From NCBI GenBank assembly GCA_016720805.1, contig JADKJZ010000006.1, positions 84,741-148,740 on the forward strand: a stretch of DNA of 64,000 nt, read 5' to 3'. Shown here piece after piece: positions 8,471-17,885 of this stretch; the stretch's first letter is position 1, and each line of letters begins with the position of its first letter. Source of the DNA: Gemmatimonadota bacterium (GTDB lineage: Bacteria; Gemmatimonadota; Gemmatimonadetes; Gemmatimonadales; GWC2-71-9). Under the pieces are notes generated by a model. It was given only the letters and a program-made list of their open reading frames with translations, had not been told where the DNA came from and did not search any database. The position numbers were made by a program, and so were the translations under genes.

Positions 8471-9156
8471 GCGTCGAGACCCACCGCCACTTTCACGAAG
8501 AGCTGAGCCACGTGAAGGTGCGCCTGCTCACCATGTCGGGCGAGGCCGAAGCGGCGCTCGGCCTGGCGGTCGAGGCGCTGCTCGAGCGCGATGCCGGCAA
8601 GGCCGAGCGCGTCATCCACGGCGACCGCACCATCGATGCCATGGAAGTCGAGATCGAGGAGCAGTGCATCAACCTCCTCGCCCTGCAGCAGCCGATGGCC
8701 CGCGATCTCCGCATGCTGACCTCCGCCCTCAAGATCGCCAACGACCTCGAGCGCGTCGGCGATCACGCCGTGAACATCGCCCAGTCCGCTGAACGCCTTG
8801 CCAAGAGCCGCCCGATCACGCCGGAGCCGGAGATCATCGAGATGGCGCGGTTGGCGCGCGGGATGCTTTCCGACGCCCTCGAGGCCTTCATCCGCGGCGA
8901 CGCCTCGGCCGGGCGAGAGGTCTGTCGCCGCGACGACAAGGTCGATGCGTTGCACGGCTCGGTCTTCCGGATCCTGCTGACCCACATGATGGAGGATCCG
9001 CACATGATCGGCGCGGGGATGGAGCTCTTCCTCGTCAGCCGGAACCTCGAACGGGTGGCCGACCTCGCCACGAACATCGGCGAGGACGTGGTCTTTCTCG
9101 TCGAAGGGAAGTCGATCAAGCACCACGCCGAGGATCGCGGCGACGCGCCCACGTGA
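8467..9156 (+). CDS. phoU: Phosphate signalling accessory protein PhoU
   Basis: 229 aa, all-helical, two copies of the PhoU three-helix unit. The first has CINLLALQQPMARDLRMLTSALKI and DLERVGDHAVNIA, the second FLVSRNLERVADLATNIGEDV; the ExxxD metal-binding pattern is kept in both. PhoU links PstSCAB to PhoR and restrains the Pho response when phosphate is plentiful. It overlaps pstB and the next gene by 4 nt each. Confidence 0.95.
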   Translation: MSVETHRHFHEELSHVKVRLLTMSGEAEAALGLAVEALLERDAGKAERVIHGDRTIDAMEVEIEEQCINLLALQQPMARDLRMLTSALKIANDLERVGDHAVNIAQSAERLAKSRPITPEPEIIEMARLARGMLSDALEAFIRGDASAGREVCRRDDKVDALHGSVFRILLTHMMEDPHMIGAGMELFLVSRNLERVADLATNIGEDVVFLVEGKSIKHHAEDRGDAPT

Positions 9157-11030
9157 GCGGTCCCATCGCAGGACGTGAGCGGCTCGGCGCCATCGACGTC
9201 GGCTCCAATTCGATCCGCCTGCTGGTCGCGGAGCACGACCCGTCCAGCGGCATTGAAGTCATCGACGAGGAAAAGGCGATGCCGCGGCTGGCGCGCGGCG
9301 TCGGGACGACGGGCGCCCTCGACCCCGATGCGATGGAGCAGGCATTCGAGGCGCTACGCCGGATGAAGGGTGTCGCCGAACGGCGTGGGGTGACCCGACT
9401 GGCCGCGGTCGCCACCTCCGCCATGCGCGACGCCAGCAACGGCCCCGCCTTCGCCGCCCGGATCCGAAGGGAACTCGACATCCCGCTGGAGATCATCGAC
9501 GAGGATCGGGAGGCCCGCCTCTCGTGGCGCTCGGTGGCCCACCACTTCACCCTCACCGATACCCGCACGCTGGTGGCCGACATCGGTGGCGGCTCGCTGG
9601 AGCTCATCGGCGCCGTGGATGGCCTCGTCGAGGTGACCACGTCGCTCCCCCTCGGCGCCGTCCGGCTCACCGAGTCGCACCTGCCTGGCAAGCGCGACCC
9701 GCAGAAGGAAGTCGCCGCGCTGCGCCGGCATGTGCGCCAGGTGCTCCGGAAGGCGCTCCCGTGGCGCGACTGGATCCAGGCCACCCTCATCGGCTCCGGT
9801 GGCTCCTTCACCAACATGGCGCGGATGGCGATTGCCCGCCGAGGGCACTCGACCGAGACGGTGCACGGCACCACGGTGCATACCGGCGAAGTCGAGGCGC
9901 TGCTCGAGTGGCTCTGCACCAAGACGCCGGCCGAGCGCGCCGAGGTCACCGGCCTCAATCCGAATCGCGCCGACATCATCCTCGCCGGCCTCGCCGTCAC
10001 CGCCGAGTTGCTGGCGCTGATCGACGGGCGCAAGGTGACCGTCTCGGCGTTCGGGCTCCGCGAGGGGCTGCTGCTCGAGATGGTCGGACACGAAGGGCCG
10101 GCACGCCCGGCCGATCCGCTCCGGCTGATCCGCGAGTTCATGGACCGCTGCCGCACCGACCGTCGGCATGTCGAGCAGGTGCGGCTGATCGCGCTCTCGT
10201 TGCACGACCAGCTGGCGCCCGCGCTGGGCTCGACCCCCGAGGAGCGCTGGCTGCTGGAAGCGGCGGCGCTGCTGCATGACGTCGGCCAGCTGGTCTCCTA
10301 CGCGCGCCATCATCGCCACAGCTACCAGCTCATCACCCACGCCGAACGGATCGGCCTCGGCGCACGCGACCGCAAGCTGGTCGCCCTGGCCTCACGCTAT
10401 CACCGGAAGTCGGGGCCGAAGCGGAAGCACGAGGAATTCAGCGCGCTGCCGCCGGAAGATCAGGCGATCGTGCGCCGCATCAGCGGACTGCTGCGCGTCG
10501 CGGATGGCCTCGATCGTGGACACACCGCGGCCGTCGATCGCGTCACCGCCACGGTGCTCGGCGACCGCTGTGTCATCCGCGCCTTCCCGCGTGTCGAGGG
10601 CACGGACATTTCACTGGAAGTCTGGGGCGCCTCACGCAAATCTGACGTGCTGGAAAAGGCACTGGGCCTCGAGGTGGTGCTGGCGGCAGGGTTGTGGGGC
10701 GTCAGGGGGGGCGAGGGTCCTGAGGGAGACGCAGTCGAGGACTCCGGACATACGACTTACGACTTACGACCTACGACTTACGACTCACGACCATCAATCG
10801 CCTCCCGCACCCCACTCGTCAGTTCCGCAATCGTCCACGGCTTCGGGAGAATTCGATCCGGACCGTGCGCGACGCTCGTCCCGTCGGCAGGGGTCATCGT
10901 TCGGCCGCTCGTCAGGATCATCGGCATCGTGGCGCCCGCAGCGCGCAACGCGGCAATCATCGCCATGCCATCCATCCCCGGCATCACCAGGTCGGTCAGC
11001 ACGAGCGCGATCGACTCGCGCTCCCGTTGA
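9153..11030 (+). CDS. ppx: Exopolyphosphatase / pppGpp phosphatase (Ppx-GppA) with HD-type C-terminal domain
   Basis: 625 aa as read, but only about the first 520 look genuine. The Ppx/GppA fold (about 1-310) starts with the phosphate-binding LGAIDVGSNSIRLLV and has ADIGGGSLEL and IGSGGSFTNMA. The C-terminal HD-like helical part (about 325-500) has LHDVGQLVSYARHHRHSYQL. Hydrolysis of polyphosphate fits its place after phoU. From about residue 533 the frame reads through a 7-bp repeat array (TTYDLRPTTYDSRP) and then runs antisense over the opposing kinase gene, so the natural stop has probably been lost or replaced. Confidence 0.88.
   Translation: MSGPIAGRERLGAIDVGSNSIRLLVAEHDPSSGIEVIDEEKAMPRLARGVGTTGALDPDAMEQAFEALRRMKGVAERRGVTRLAAVATSAMRDASNGPAFAARIRRELDIPLEIIDEDREARLSWRSVAHHFTLTDTRTLVADIGGGSLELIGAVDGLVEVTTSLPLGAVRLTESHLPGKRDPQKEVAALRRHVRQVLRKALPWRDWIQATLIGSGGSFTNMARMAIARRGHSTETVHGTTVHTGEVEALLEWLCTKTPAERAEVTGLNPNRADIILAGLAVTAELLALIDGRKVTVSAFGLREGLLLEMVGHEGPARPADPLRLIREFMDRCRTDRRHVEQVRLIALSLHDQLAPALGSTPEERWLLEAAALLHDVGQLVSYARHHRHSYQLITHAERIGLGARDRKLVALASRYHRKSGPKRKHEEFSALPPEDQAIVRRISGLLRVADGLDRGHTAAVDRVTATVLGDRCVIRAFPRVEGTDISLEVWGASRKSDVLEKALGLEVVLAAGLWGVRGGEGPEGDAVEDSGHTTYDLRPTTYDSRPSIASRTPLVSSAIVHGFGRIRSGPCATLVPSAGVIVRPLVRIIGIVAPAARNAAIIAMPSIPGITRSVSTSAIDSRSR
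10751..10792. repeat. Heptamer array (TACGACT)6
   Basis: Six 7-bp units of TACGACT/TACGACC/CACGACC type. The TAA stop of the minus-strand kinase gene (10780-10778) lies inside the array, and the ppx frame runs through it. This is another case of a tandem heptamer array at a gene end. Confidence 0.9.
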
Positions 11031-12199
11031 TAGTGCACGAAGGCCTCGGTTGCATCCGCCGCTTCGAGCACGACATAGCCGACACGGCGCAGCACGCGGG
11101 ACGCGGTGCGACGCAGCTCCGGTTGGTCCTCGACCAGGAGAATGGTCTCGCCACCCCCGCTGAGGGGTCGTGACGGGACGTCACCAGGCGCGCGTGCGAT
11201 GGCCGGCACGCCCGTCGATGCCGGAAAGACCAACCCGAAGGTGCTGCCGTGGCCCGGGCGCGTGCGCAGGGTCACGAAGCCGCCCTGCTGTCGGACCAGC
11301 CCCAGCACCATCGACAGGCCGAGGCCGGTCCCGAGGCCAACGGGCTTGGTGGTGTGGAATGGTTCGAAGAGCCGCTCACGGACCGCATCGGTAATTCCGC
11401 ACCCGCGATCCGCCACCTCGAGGATGACGAAGGGCCCCGGGAGGTCTGCCTCGTCGGCCCCGTAGCGGATCAGCGGCGGTGCGCCGGCCGGGGCGTCGTC
11501 CAGATCGGTGACCGGGCCGCGCAAACGGAGCACGATCAACCCGCCCTCAGGCGCAGCGTCGCGGGCATTGGTCACCAGGTTGAGGATCACCTGCTCGATC
11601 GCATCCTGGTCGACGACCACCACGCTCGCCGTCCCTTCCTGCTGCACCTGAAGATCGTATCGCGAGGAGAGGAGTCGTTGGAGCATCGGTGCATAGCGGG
11701 CCAGCATCGCGGCCAGGTCGGTGGGGACCGGGGCGAGGTCGCGCTGCCGGGCGATCCCCAGGAGCGTGCGCACCACCTTGATGGCATGGTCCGATGCCAG
11801 CAGCAGGTCGTTCATCCTGGCGGGCCGATCCGGGGCAGGGTGCCCGCACCAGTCCCCGTTCGCCTGATCACGACAGCACATCTTGAAATCGTGGGCCACG
11901 CCGCTGGTAGCTCGCCGATGGCCTGCAGCTTCTGGGAGTGGCGCAGCGCTCGGCCGGCGCAGCTCCTCCTGCAACCGTCGCTCGGAACGCAGGGCCGCCG
12001 CGACCAGTGCATAGACCAGCACCCCAGTCACCGCGACGAACGCCCAGCCCTTGAGATTCTGCAGCCGGGTCAACGCAGTCGGATCGCTGGAGACTGCCGC
12101 GACGGCCTGGTCGGAAAAGAGAATCCAGAGACTGCCGGCTACGACCTAGATGCCGGCAATGACGAATGCGCGCCACGCCGGCGAGAGTCCCGCTGGCAC
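10778..12199 (-). pseudogene. Hybrid sensor kinase with C-terminal receiver; H-box region scrambled
   Basis: Reading from a GTG at 12199 gives VPAGLSPAWRAFVIAGI, then an in-frame TAG (12148-12146), then VVAGSLWILFSD and a second membrane helix, which match the usual N-terminus of such kinases. In the dimerisation domain the expected RALRHSQKLQAIGEL and GVAHDF are in different frames, and beyond them pieces of VVIR, ANGD and LVRA alternate among three frames, implying at least five single-base indels within about 130 bp. The ATPase domain (LNLVTNARDAAPEGG, GTGLGLSMVLG) and receiver (ILLVEDQPE, VLTDLVMPGMDG) are intact. Net length is still divisible by three. It is either decaying or badly sequenced here; as written the phospho-accepting histidine region is broken. 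Confidence 0.75.
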
Positions 12200-12206
12200 G
12201 CCAGGA

Positions 12207-14589
12207 TCACGCGCCGTACGGCACCCAGATGTTCTTGACCTGCGTCGCCTGGCGCAGGAACTCCGTCCCTTCCGCCATCGCCGCATCTTCCCAGTCGCGC
12301 AGCCACGACTCCGTCCACGTCCGCTTCAGGTTGCCGGTCGACAGTCGCTCGACCTCCGCCGCCTCCGCCTGCGTGCCGAAGCACCAGCACGCGTCGACGT
12401 CATCATGGCTCGCCAACGGCGCCAGCAGTTCCGCGATCGTGCCGGTGACAAGGTTGATCACGCCGCCCGGTACGTCCGAGGTATCGAGCACCTGGTAGAG
12501 GTCGGTCGCCAGCAGCGGCGAGGTGGTCGACGGAATCGCCACCACCGCATTGCCCATCGCGATCGCGGGGAGGACCGTCGAGAGCAAGCCGAGCAACGGC
12601 GCTTCGTCCGGGCACCGAATGCCCATGACGCCGAGTGCCTCGGGCATCGCCAGGGTGACATTGCGGAGGGGCGTATGGTGCACCGCCCCGTCGTACTTGT
12701 CGGCCCACGCGGCCCAGGTGAAGCAGCGCCGCACCGCGGCCTCTGCTTCCCGGGCGCCATCCTGCCCGGTCAGCGCGGTAAGCCGGGCAGCGAATTCGGA
12801 CTGCCGCGCCGCGAGGTTTTCGCCGAGGAAGTAGAGCACCTGCGCCCGCGTGTGGGCCGTTGCGGAGGCCCACTTGCCCTGCGCGGCGTGCGCCGCCTCG
12901 ACGGCGTTGCGGATGTCCTTCCGGTTGCCGCGGCCGACCTCGCCGACGCGGTGGCCATCGGCCCCGAACACCGGCAGCACATACCCCGAGTCCGGCCGCG
13001 CCTGCTTCCCGCCGATGTACAGCTTCGGCGTCCGGTCGATCGGCGGCATCCCATCGGCCCCGACCGCCGCCGCATCCCCACTCGCTTCTCGCTTCTCGCT
13101 TCTCGCTTCTCGTCCAACTCGCTCACCATGCACCGGCGCCAGATATTCGTACATCCCTTCCCTGCCACCCTCCCGGCCGTACCCGCTTTCTCGGTAGCCA
13201 CCGAAGCCGGCCGAGGCGTCGAAGAGGTTGGTGCAGTTGACCCAGACGGTGCCGGCCTTCAGGCGCGGCGCCACGTCGAGCGCCAGATTCAGGTTGTCGC
13301 TCCAGACCGACGCAGCGAGTCCGTAGCGGCTGTTGTTGGCGATCTCGACCGCCTCGTCGTGGGTGCGGAAGGTCAGCAGCACCACCACCGGACCGAAGAT
13401 CTCCTCCTGCGCGATCGTCGCCGCAGGCTGCACATTGGTGAACAGCGTCGGCGGATAGAAGAGCCCTTCGGTGGGCACCTGCCACGACGGCTGCCAGCAG
13501 CGCGCCCCCTCCGCGATTCCCTGCTCCACCATCGCGCCGATCCGTTCGAGCTGTACCGGCGCCACGATCGCGCCGATGTCGACCGACTTGTCGAGCGGCG
13601 AGCCGACGCGCAACCGCTCCATCCGGGCGCGCAACTTCTCCGTCAGCCGCTCCGCGATCCCCTCGGCGACGAGAATGCGCGACCCGGCGCAACAGACCTG
13701 CCCCTGGTTGAACCAGATGGCGTCGACCACGCCTTCCACCACTGAGTCGAGATCCGCGTCCTCGAAGACGATGAACGGCGACTTCCCGCCGAGCTCCAGC
13801 GACAACTTCTTGCCGCTCCCCGCGGTGGCGGCGCGAATCGCGCGGCCGACCTCGGTCGAGCCGGTGAAGGCGACCTTGTCGACGTCGGGGTGGTTCACCA
13901 GCGCCGCACCGGTCCGGCCATCGCCGGTGATGATGTTCACGACGCCGGCCGGGAAAGCCGATCTCCTCGAGCATCGAGGCGAAGCAGAGTGCGGTCAGCG
14001 GCGTGAACTCCGCCGGCTTGAGCACCACGGTGTTTCCGGCGGCGAGGGCCGGCGCGATCTTCCACGACAGCATCAGCAGCGGGAAGTTCCACGGAATCAC
14101 CTGCCCCACGACGCCGACGGCGCCCATCCCCGGGAACTCGCGGTCGAGCAGTTGCGCCCAGCCGGCATGGTGCAGGAAGTGCCGCGCGACGAGCGGGATG
14201 TCGATGTCGCGCGATTCGCGGATCGGCTTGCCGTTGTCGAGCGACTCGACCACGGAGAAGAGTCGGGCATGCCGCTGCACGCCGCGCGCGAGTGCGTAGA
14301 GCCAGCGCGCACGACCATGGCCGCCAAGGGCTTGCCACCCCGGCAACGCGTTGCGCGCCGCGGCCACGGCCGACGCCACCAGCGCGTCGTCGCCCTGACT
14401 CACCTGCGCCAACTCCCCACCCGTGGCCGGATTGGCGACCGCGAAGGTGTCGACCGGCGACGTCCACGCTCCGCCAACGAATTGCCCGAACCGGCGCCCA
14501 TGCCGCTCCAGCCACTCGTTGGCCAGCGCCGCCGACTCCGGTGCCGGGCTCCACGCCATCGATTCAAACGCATCACGTACAGTCGTCAT
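12207..14589 (-). CDS. Two-domain aldehyde dehydrogenase, ALDH16-like, with one frameshift
   Basis: About 793 aa once one extra base near 13946-13953 is removed; the frames on each side join at GFP/AGVVNIITGDG. Domain 1 has the ELGGKSPFIVF glutamate motif and FNQGQVCCAGSR catalytic cysteine. Domain 2 (from LYIGGKQARPDSGYVLPVFG) is a shorter ALDH domain without a catalytic cysteine motif. A fusion of an active and a degenerate ALDH domain defines the ALDH16 family. A 7-bp repeat array encodes the linker between domains. It follows deoC, whose product acetaldehyde is a plausible substrate. The frameshift is in a G/C run and may be a sequence error. Confidence 0.82.
13081..13112. repeat. In-frame heptamer array (CTCGCTT)4.6 inside the ALDH16 linker
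   Basis: Four full copies of CTCGCTT plus CTCG. On the coding strand it yields the charged stretch REARSEKREAS between the first ALDH domain and the second. The same kind of array elsewhere in the window lies at gene ends, so this may mark the former end of a single-domain gene, or simply a tolerant linker. Confidence 0.85.
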
Positions 14590-14616
14590 CGCAAGGACCC
14601 GAGGGTTCGGTGTACA

Positions 14617-14651
14617 GATGATCGATGATCGATCATCGATGATCGATCATC
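14617..14651. repeat. Heptamer array (GATGATC/GATCATC)5
   Basis: Five 7-bp units in the order GATGATC, GATGATC, GATCATC, GATGATC, GATCATC, largely self-complementary. It fills the gap directly after the deoC stop and before the ALDH16 start on the minus strand. Confidence 0.9.
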
Positions 14652-14652
14652 G

Positions 14653-15681
14653 TTAGGCGAGCGGATGCCGATGATTCGCCGAGTACCGTCCCGTCACGTG
14701 GTGCTCGAGCTGCCGTTCAATGTCGGTCAGCAGCGAGCTCGCCCCGAAGCGGAACAGGTCCGGGCGGAGCCAGCGATCGCCGAGCTCCTCCTTCATCATC
14801 GCCAGCCAATCCAGCGACTCCTTCGCCTTCCGGATGCCGCCCGCGGGCTTGAAGCCGACGATGTGGCCGGTGCGCTCGCGGTAGTCGCGGATCAGGCGCG
14901 CCATCACGATCCCGACCGGGAGCGTGGCATTCACCGGCTCCTTGCCGGTACTCGTCTTGATGAAGTCGGCGCCAGCCATCATCGCCACGGCGGACGCGCG
15001 GGCAACATCGCGCAACGTTCCCAGTTCACCGGTGGCGAGGATCGCCTTGAGGTGGGCATCGCCGCACGCCTCGCGGAAGGCGCGGACCTCGTCGTACAGG
15101 GCCTGCCAATTGCCCGTCAGCACGTGGGCGCGGGTGATCACGATGTCGATTTCGTGCGCGCCATCCGCCACCGAGGCCTCGATCTCCATCAGCCGCGTGC
15201 GGAACGGGGAGAGTCCCGCCGGGAAGCCGGTCGAGACCGCCGCGACTGGGATGCCGCTGCCGGCCAGTGCCTCGACGGCGGTGCGGACGAAGGCATGGTA
15301 GACACAGACGGCGGCGACCTGGATAGGGGTGTCGGCCATGCCGAGGGCGTCGAGGAGGTCGGCGCGCACCGGTCGACGCGCCTTGGCACAGAGCCGCCGG
15401 ACGCGCCCGTCGGTGTCGTCACCTTGCAGCGTCGTGAGGTCCATCAAGGTGATGGCGCGCAGCAGCCACCCCGCCTGCCAGGCACTCTTCACCGAACGGC
15501 GCGTGGGAATCGTGGCGGCGCGGCGCTCGACCGCGCTGCGATTGACGCGCAGGTCGCGCACCCAATCGAGATCGAGCGGCACCCCGGGGTTCCTGGGGAA
15601 GGTGCCGGCCGGTGGCTCGACGCGCGGCACGTACTCCGGCGCGGTGCGCCCGCTCCGGGCGCGGTGATCGATGCTGGTCAT
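14653..15681 (-). CDS. deoC: Deoxyribose-phosphate aldolase
   Basis: 342 aa. Class I aldolase: the Schiff-base lysine is in GADFIKTSTGK, with the second conserved lysine in HIVGFKPAGGIRKAK and the phosphate-binding SGG-like end. It cleaves 2-deoxyribose-5-phosphate to glyceraldehyde-3-phosphate and acetaldehyde. The protein is longer than the bacterial norm (about 220-260 aa) because of an N-terminal extension of about 80 residues, as in the longer DeoC group. The start overlaps the rhomboid stop by 4 nt. With adenosine deaminase and ALDH16 in the window, nucleoside breakdown is a plausible theme. Confidence 0.93.
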   Translation of the reverse strand: MTSIDHRARSGRTAPEYVPRVEPPAGTFPRNPGVPLDLDWVRDLRVNRSAVERRAATIPTRRSVKSAWQAGWLLRAITLMDLTTLQGDDTDGRVRRLCAKARRPVRADLLDALGMADTPIQVAAVCVYHAFVRTAVEALAGSGIPVAAVSTGFPAGLSPFRTRLMEIEASVADGAHEIDIVITRAHVLTGNWQALYDEVRAFREACGDAHLKAILATGELGTLRDVARASAVAMMAGADFIKTSTGKEPVNATLPVGIVMARLIRDYRERTGHIVGFKPAGGIRKAKESLDWLAMMKEELGDRWLRPDLFRFGASSLLTDIERQLEHHVTGRYSANHRHPLA

Positions 15682-16430
15682 CGTGTCGACTCCCCCCAGC
15701 TCCGGGCGGCGAGGAGTTCCTCGCGGCGGGCCCAGAGCTTCGGATCACGAAAGAGCGTGACCAGCACGGCGCCGGTCACGAAACCGCCAATGTGGGCCCA
15801 GACGGCGACGCCGCCCACCTGGTCGAACTGCGCGTTCACCACCTGCATCACGAACCAGAGCCCCAGCATCAGCCAGGCGGGGACCGTCAATCGGAAGAAG
15901 ATGATCAGCAGCGGGACCACGGTGTGCACCCGCACCTGCGGGTAGAGCACGATGTACGCCCCCATCACGCCGGAGATCGCGCCGCTCGCCCCGACCATCG
16001 GCACCGCACTCCCCGGTCCGACCGCGACCTGCGCCAACGCCGCCGCGATTCCGGCGAGGAGGTAGAAGCCGAGGAAGCGACGGTGTCCCATGGCGTCCTC
16101 GACGTTGTTGCCGAAGATCCAGAGGAACCAGCAGTTGCCCAGCAGGTGCAGCCAGCCGCCGTGAAGGAACATCGACGTGACCACCGTCCGCCACGGTCGG
16201 CCTGGCTCGACCACACAGGAAATCCCATCGGCCACGGGGAAGGCGAACCCCACCGGCAGGCGCCCCAACAGATCCCCTGGCACCAGCCCCAGTTCGCACA
16301 CCGAGGCGGCCAGCCGCTCCGGGGCACCGAGCCCTTGCACCACGACCCAGACGGCGAGATTGGCGGCGATCAGCGCCACCGTCACCACCGGGGTGAGGAT
16401 CGAGGGGTTGTCGTCGCGGTAGGGGAACAT
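15678..16430 (-). CDS. Rhomboid-family intramembrane serine protease
   Basis: 250 aa from ATG 16430. About six membrane helices are present. The nucleophile lies in GASGAISGVMGAY and the partner histidine in VWAHIGGFVTGA; HGGWLHLLGN matches the conserved first-loop region and helix 2. A long first loop (about residues 32-75, with two cysteines) precedes it. The enzyme cleaves membrane proteins within the bilayer. It is the first gene of a minus-strand operon with deoC and ALDH16; no functional link is evident. Confidence 0.9.
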   Translation of the reverse strand: MFPYRDDNPSILTPVVTVALIAANLAVWVVVQGLGAPERLAASVCELGLVPGDLLGRLPVGFAFPVADGISCVVEPGRPWRTVVTSMFLHGGWLHLLGNCWFLWIFGNNVEDAMGHRRFLGFYLLAGIAAALAQVAVGPGSAVPMVGASGAISGVMGAYIVLYPQVRVHTVVPLLIIFFRLTVPAWLMLGLWFVMQVVNAQFDQVGGVAVWAHIGGFVTGAVLVTLFRDPKLWARREELLAARSWGESTR

Positions 16431-16527
16431 GGTCCCGGGAATATACCGCCCGACCCCGCCCGCCTTACTGCGGCGGCGCGCCCCCGACATATTGAAGGCA
16501 ATTCCACCCCAAAAACCCCGAGACTCC

Positions 16528-17808
16528 GTGGCCACCCCCCTGCGTGCCATCGATCCCGTCGCTGCCAGCACCCCCGCCGCCCCGGCACGGCCCGAGGACC
16601 GGACGATGCTGATCGACGCCCTCCGCGGCTTCGCGCTCTTCGGCGTCTGTCTCGGCAATATCCTCACCGGTTTTGCATGGTGGACGCCGACCGAGCACGC
16701 CCCCGTCACCTCGGCGCTGCAGCTCCCCAGCGACAACGCGGCGTATCTCCTGATCCATGCCTTTGTCGACGGCAAGTTCTACTCGATCTTCTCGCTCCTC
16801 TTCGGGCTCGGCTTCGCGCTGCAGTTGACGCGCCGGAGCGACGAGGCTGGCGCCCTCACGCTCTACCGCCGGCGCCTGCGGATCTTGATGGTGATCGGCC
16901 TCCTCCACTTGGCGCTCTTCTGGATCGGCGACATCCTCCTCTTCTATGCGTTGATGGGGATGGTGCTGCTGCGCTTGCGACAACTCCAGGACCGCCAGTT
17001 GTTGCGCTGGGTCGTCGTGCTGCTGCTGATGCCGGTGCTGTTCGCGCTGCCCAAGATGATCAGCCCGATGTTGACGCTCGGCCTGCCGTTCTTCCTCCCC
17101 GCGGAATTCGTCGCCAGAGCATTCGGCTTCGACCTCAACTCCCCCACGCTCATCACGGACATTTTCATTCATGGCGACTTGGCGACGGTGATGAAGGGGA
17201 ACCTCGTCGGCGTCTGGTTTCGCTACGGCGACCTGCTCGACTCGGGACGGCCGTTCAAGGTGCTGGCGATGTTCCTGCTCGGGCTCCTGATCGGACGGCA
17301 CCGTGCCTGGGAACAGCTTGACGCGCACGCCCCACTGCTTCGGCGAGTCCTGGCGTGGGGGCTCGCGATCGGCATCCCCGCATGCCTCGGCCAGGCCTGG
17401 GTCGCGAACCTTCCCGACGGCGAGAGTCTTGCCGGGTGGGGCGTCGTCGTTGACAGCAGCCTCTACGCGCTCGGCGTCGTCCCGCTGGCCATGGCATATG
17501 CCGCCGGCTTCGTCCTCCTCTGGCGCCACCCGGCCTGGCAGCGACGTCTTGCCCTCCTCGCCCCGACTGGGCGCATGGCGCTCACCAACTACCTGATGCA
17601 GACGCTGATCGGCATCACCCTCTTCTACGGGATCGGCTTCGGACTCGGGATGCGCCTCGGGGCCACCTGGTTCCCGCCGCTCGCCCTGCTGATCCTGATC
17701 GCGCAGACGCTGTGCAGCCAATGGTGGCTGGCCCGCTACCGCTTCGGCCCGATGGAGTGGCTCTGGCGCAGCATCACCTATCGGCAGCGACAGCCGATGC
17801 GAATCTGA
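16528..17808 (+). CDS. DUF418-family multi-pass membrane protein
   Basis: 426 aa from a GTG. The N-terminal RTMLIDALRGFALFGVCLGNI matches the start of DUF418/YeiB proteins (IDxLRGFALxGIxLxN), and the C-terminal NYLMQTLIGITLFYG plus GPMEWLWRSITY match the DUF418 domain itself. About ten hydrophobic segments are visible. The family is widespread and uncharacterised, thought to be membrane transport- or acyltransferase-like. It is divergent from the rhomboid gene with about 100 nt between them. Confidence 0.85.
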   Translation: MATPLRAIDPVAASTPAAPARPEDRTMLIDALRGFALFGVCLGNILTGFAWWTPTEHAPVTSALQLPSDNAAYLLIHAFVDGKFYSIFSLLFGLGFALQLTRRSDEAGALTLYRRRLRILMVIGLLHLALFWIGDILLFYALMGMVLLRLRQLQDRQLLRWVVVLLLMPVLFALPKMISPMLTLGLPFFLPAEFVARAFGFDLNSPTLITDIFIHGDLATVMKGNLVGVWFRYGDLLDSGRPFKVLAMFLLGLLIGRHRAWEQLDAHAPLLRRVLAWGLAIGIPACLGQAWVANLPDGESLAGWGVVVDSSLYALGVVPLAMAYAAGFVLLWRHPAWQRRLALLAPTGRMALTNYLMQTLIGITLFYGIGFGLGMRLGATWFPPLALLILIAQTLCSQWWLARYRFGPMEWLWRSITYRQRQPMRI

Positions 17809-17885
17809 CCACGGGCGGCCCCTCCTCTTTCGCAACGTCCGCCCGGACGCGATCATTCCTGCTTCCCCAACCCACGGAGCCCCCG

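Noticed and set aside
12150..13745. Plus-strand open frame opposite the ALDH16 gene
   Set aside because: Arg/Pro-rich shadow; the minus strand carries clear ALDH motifs.
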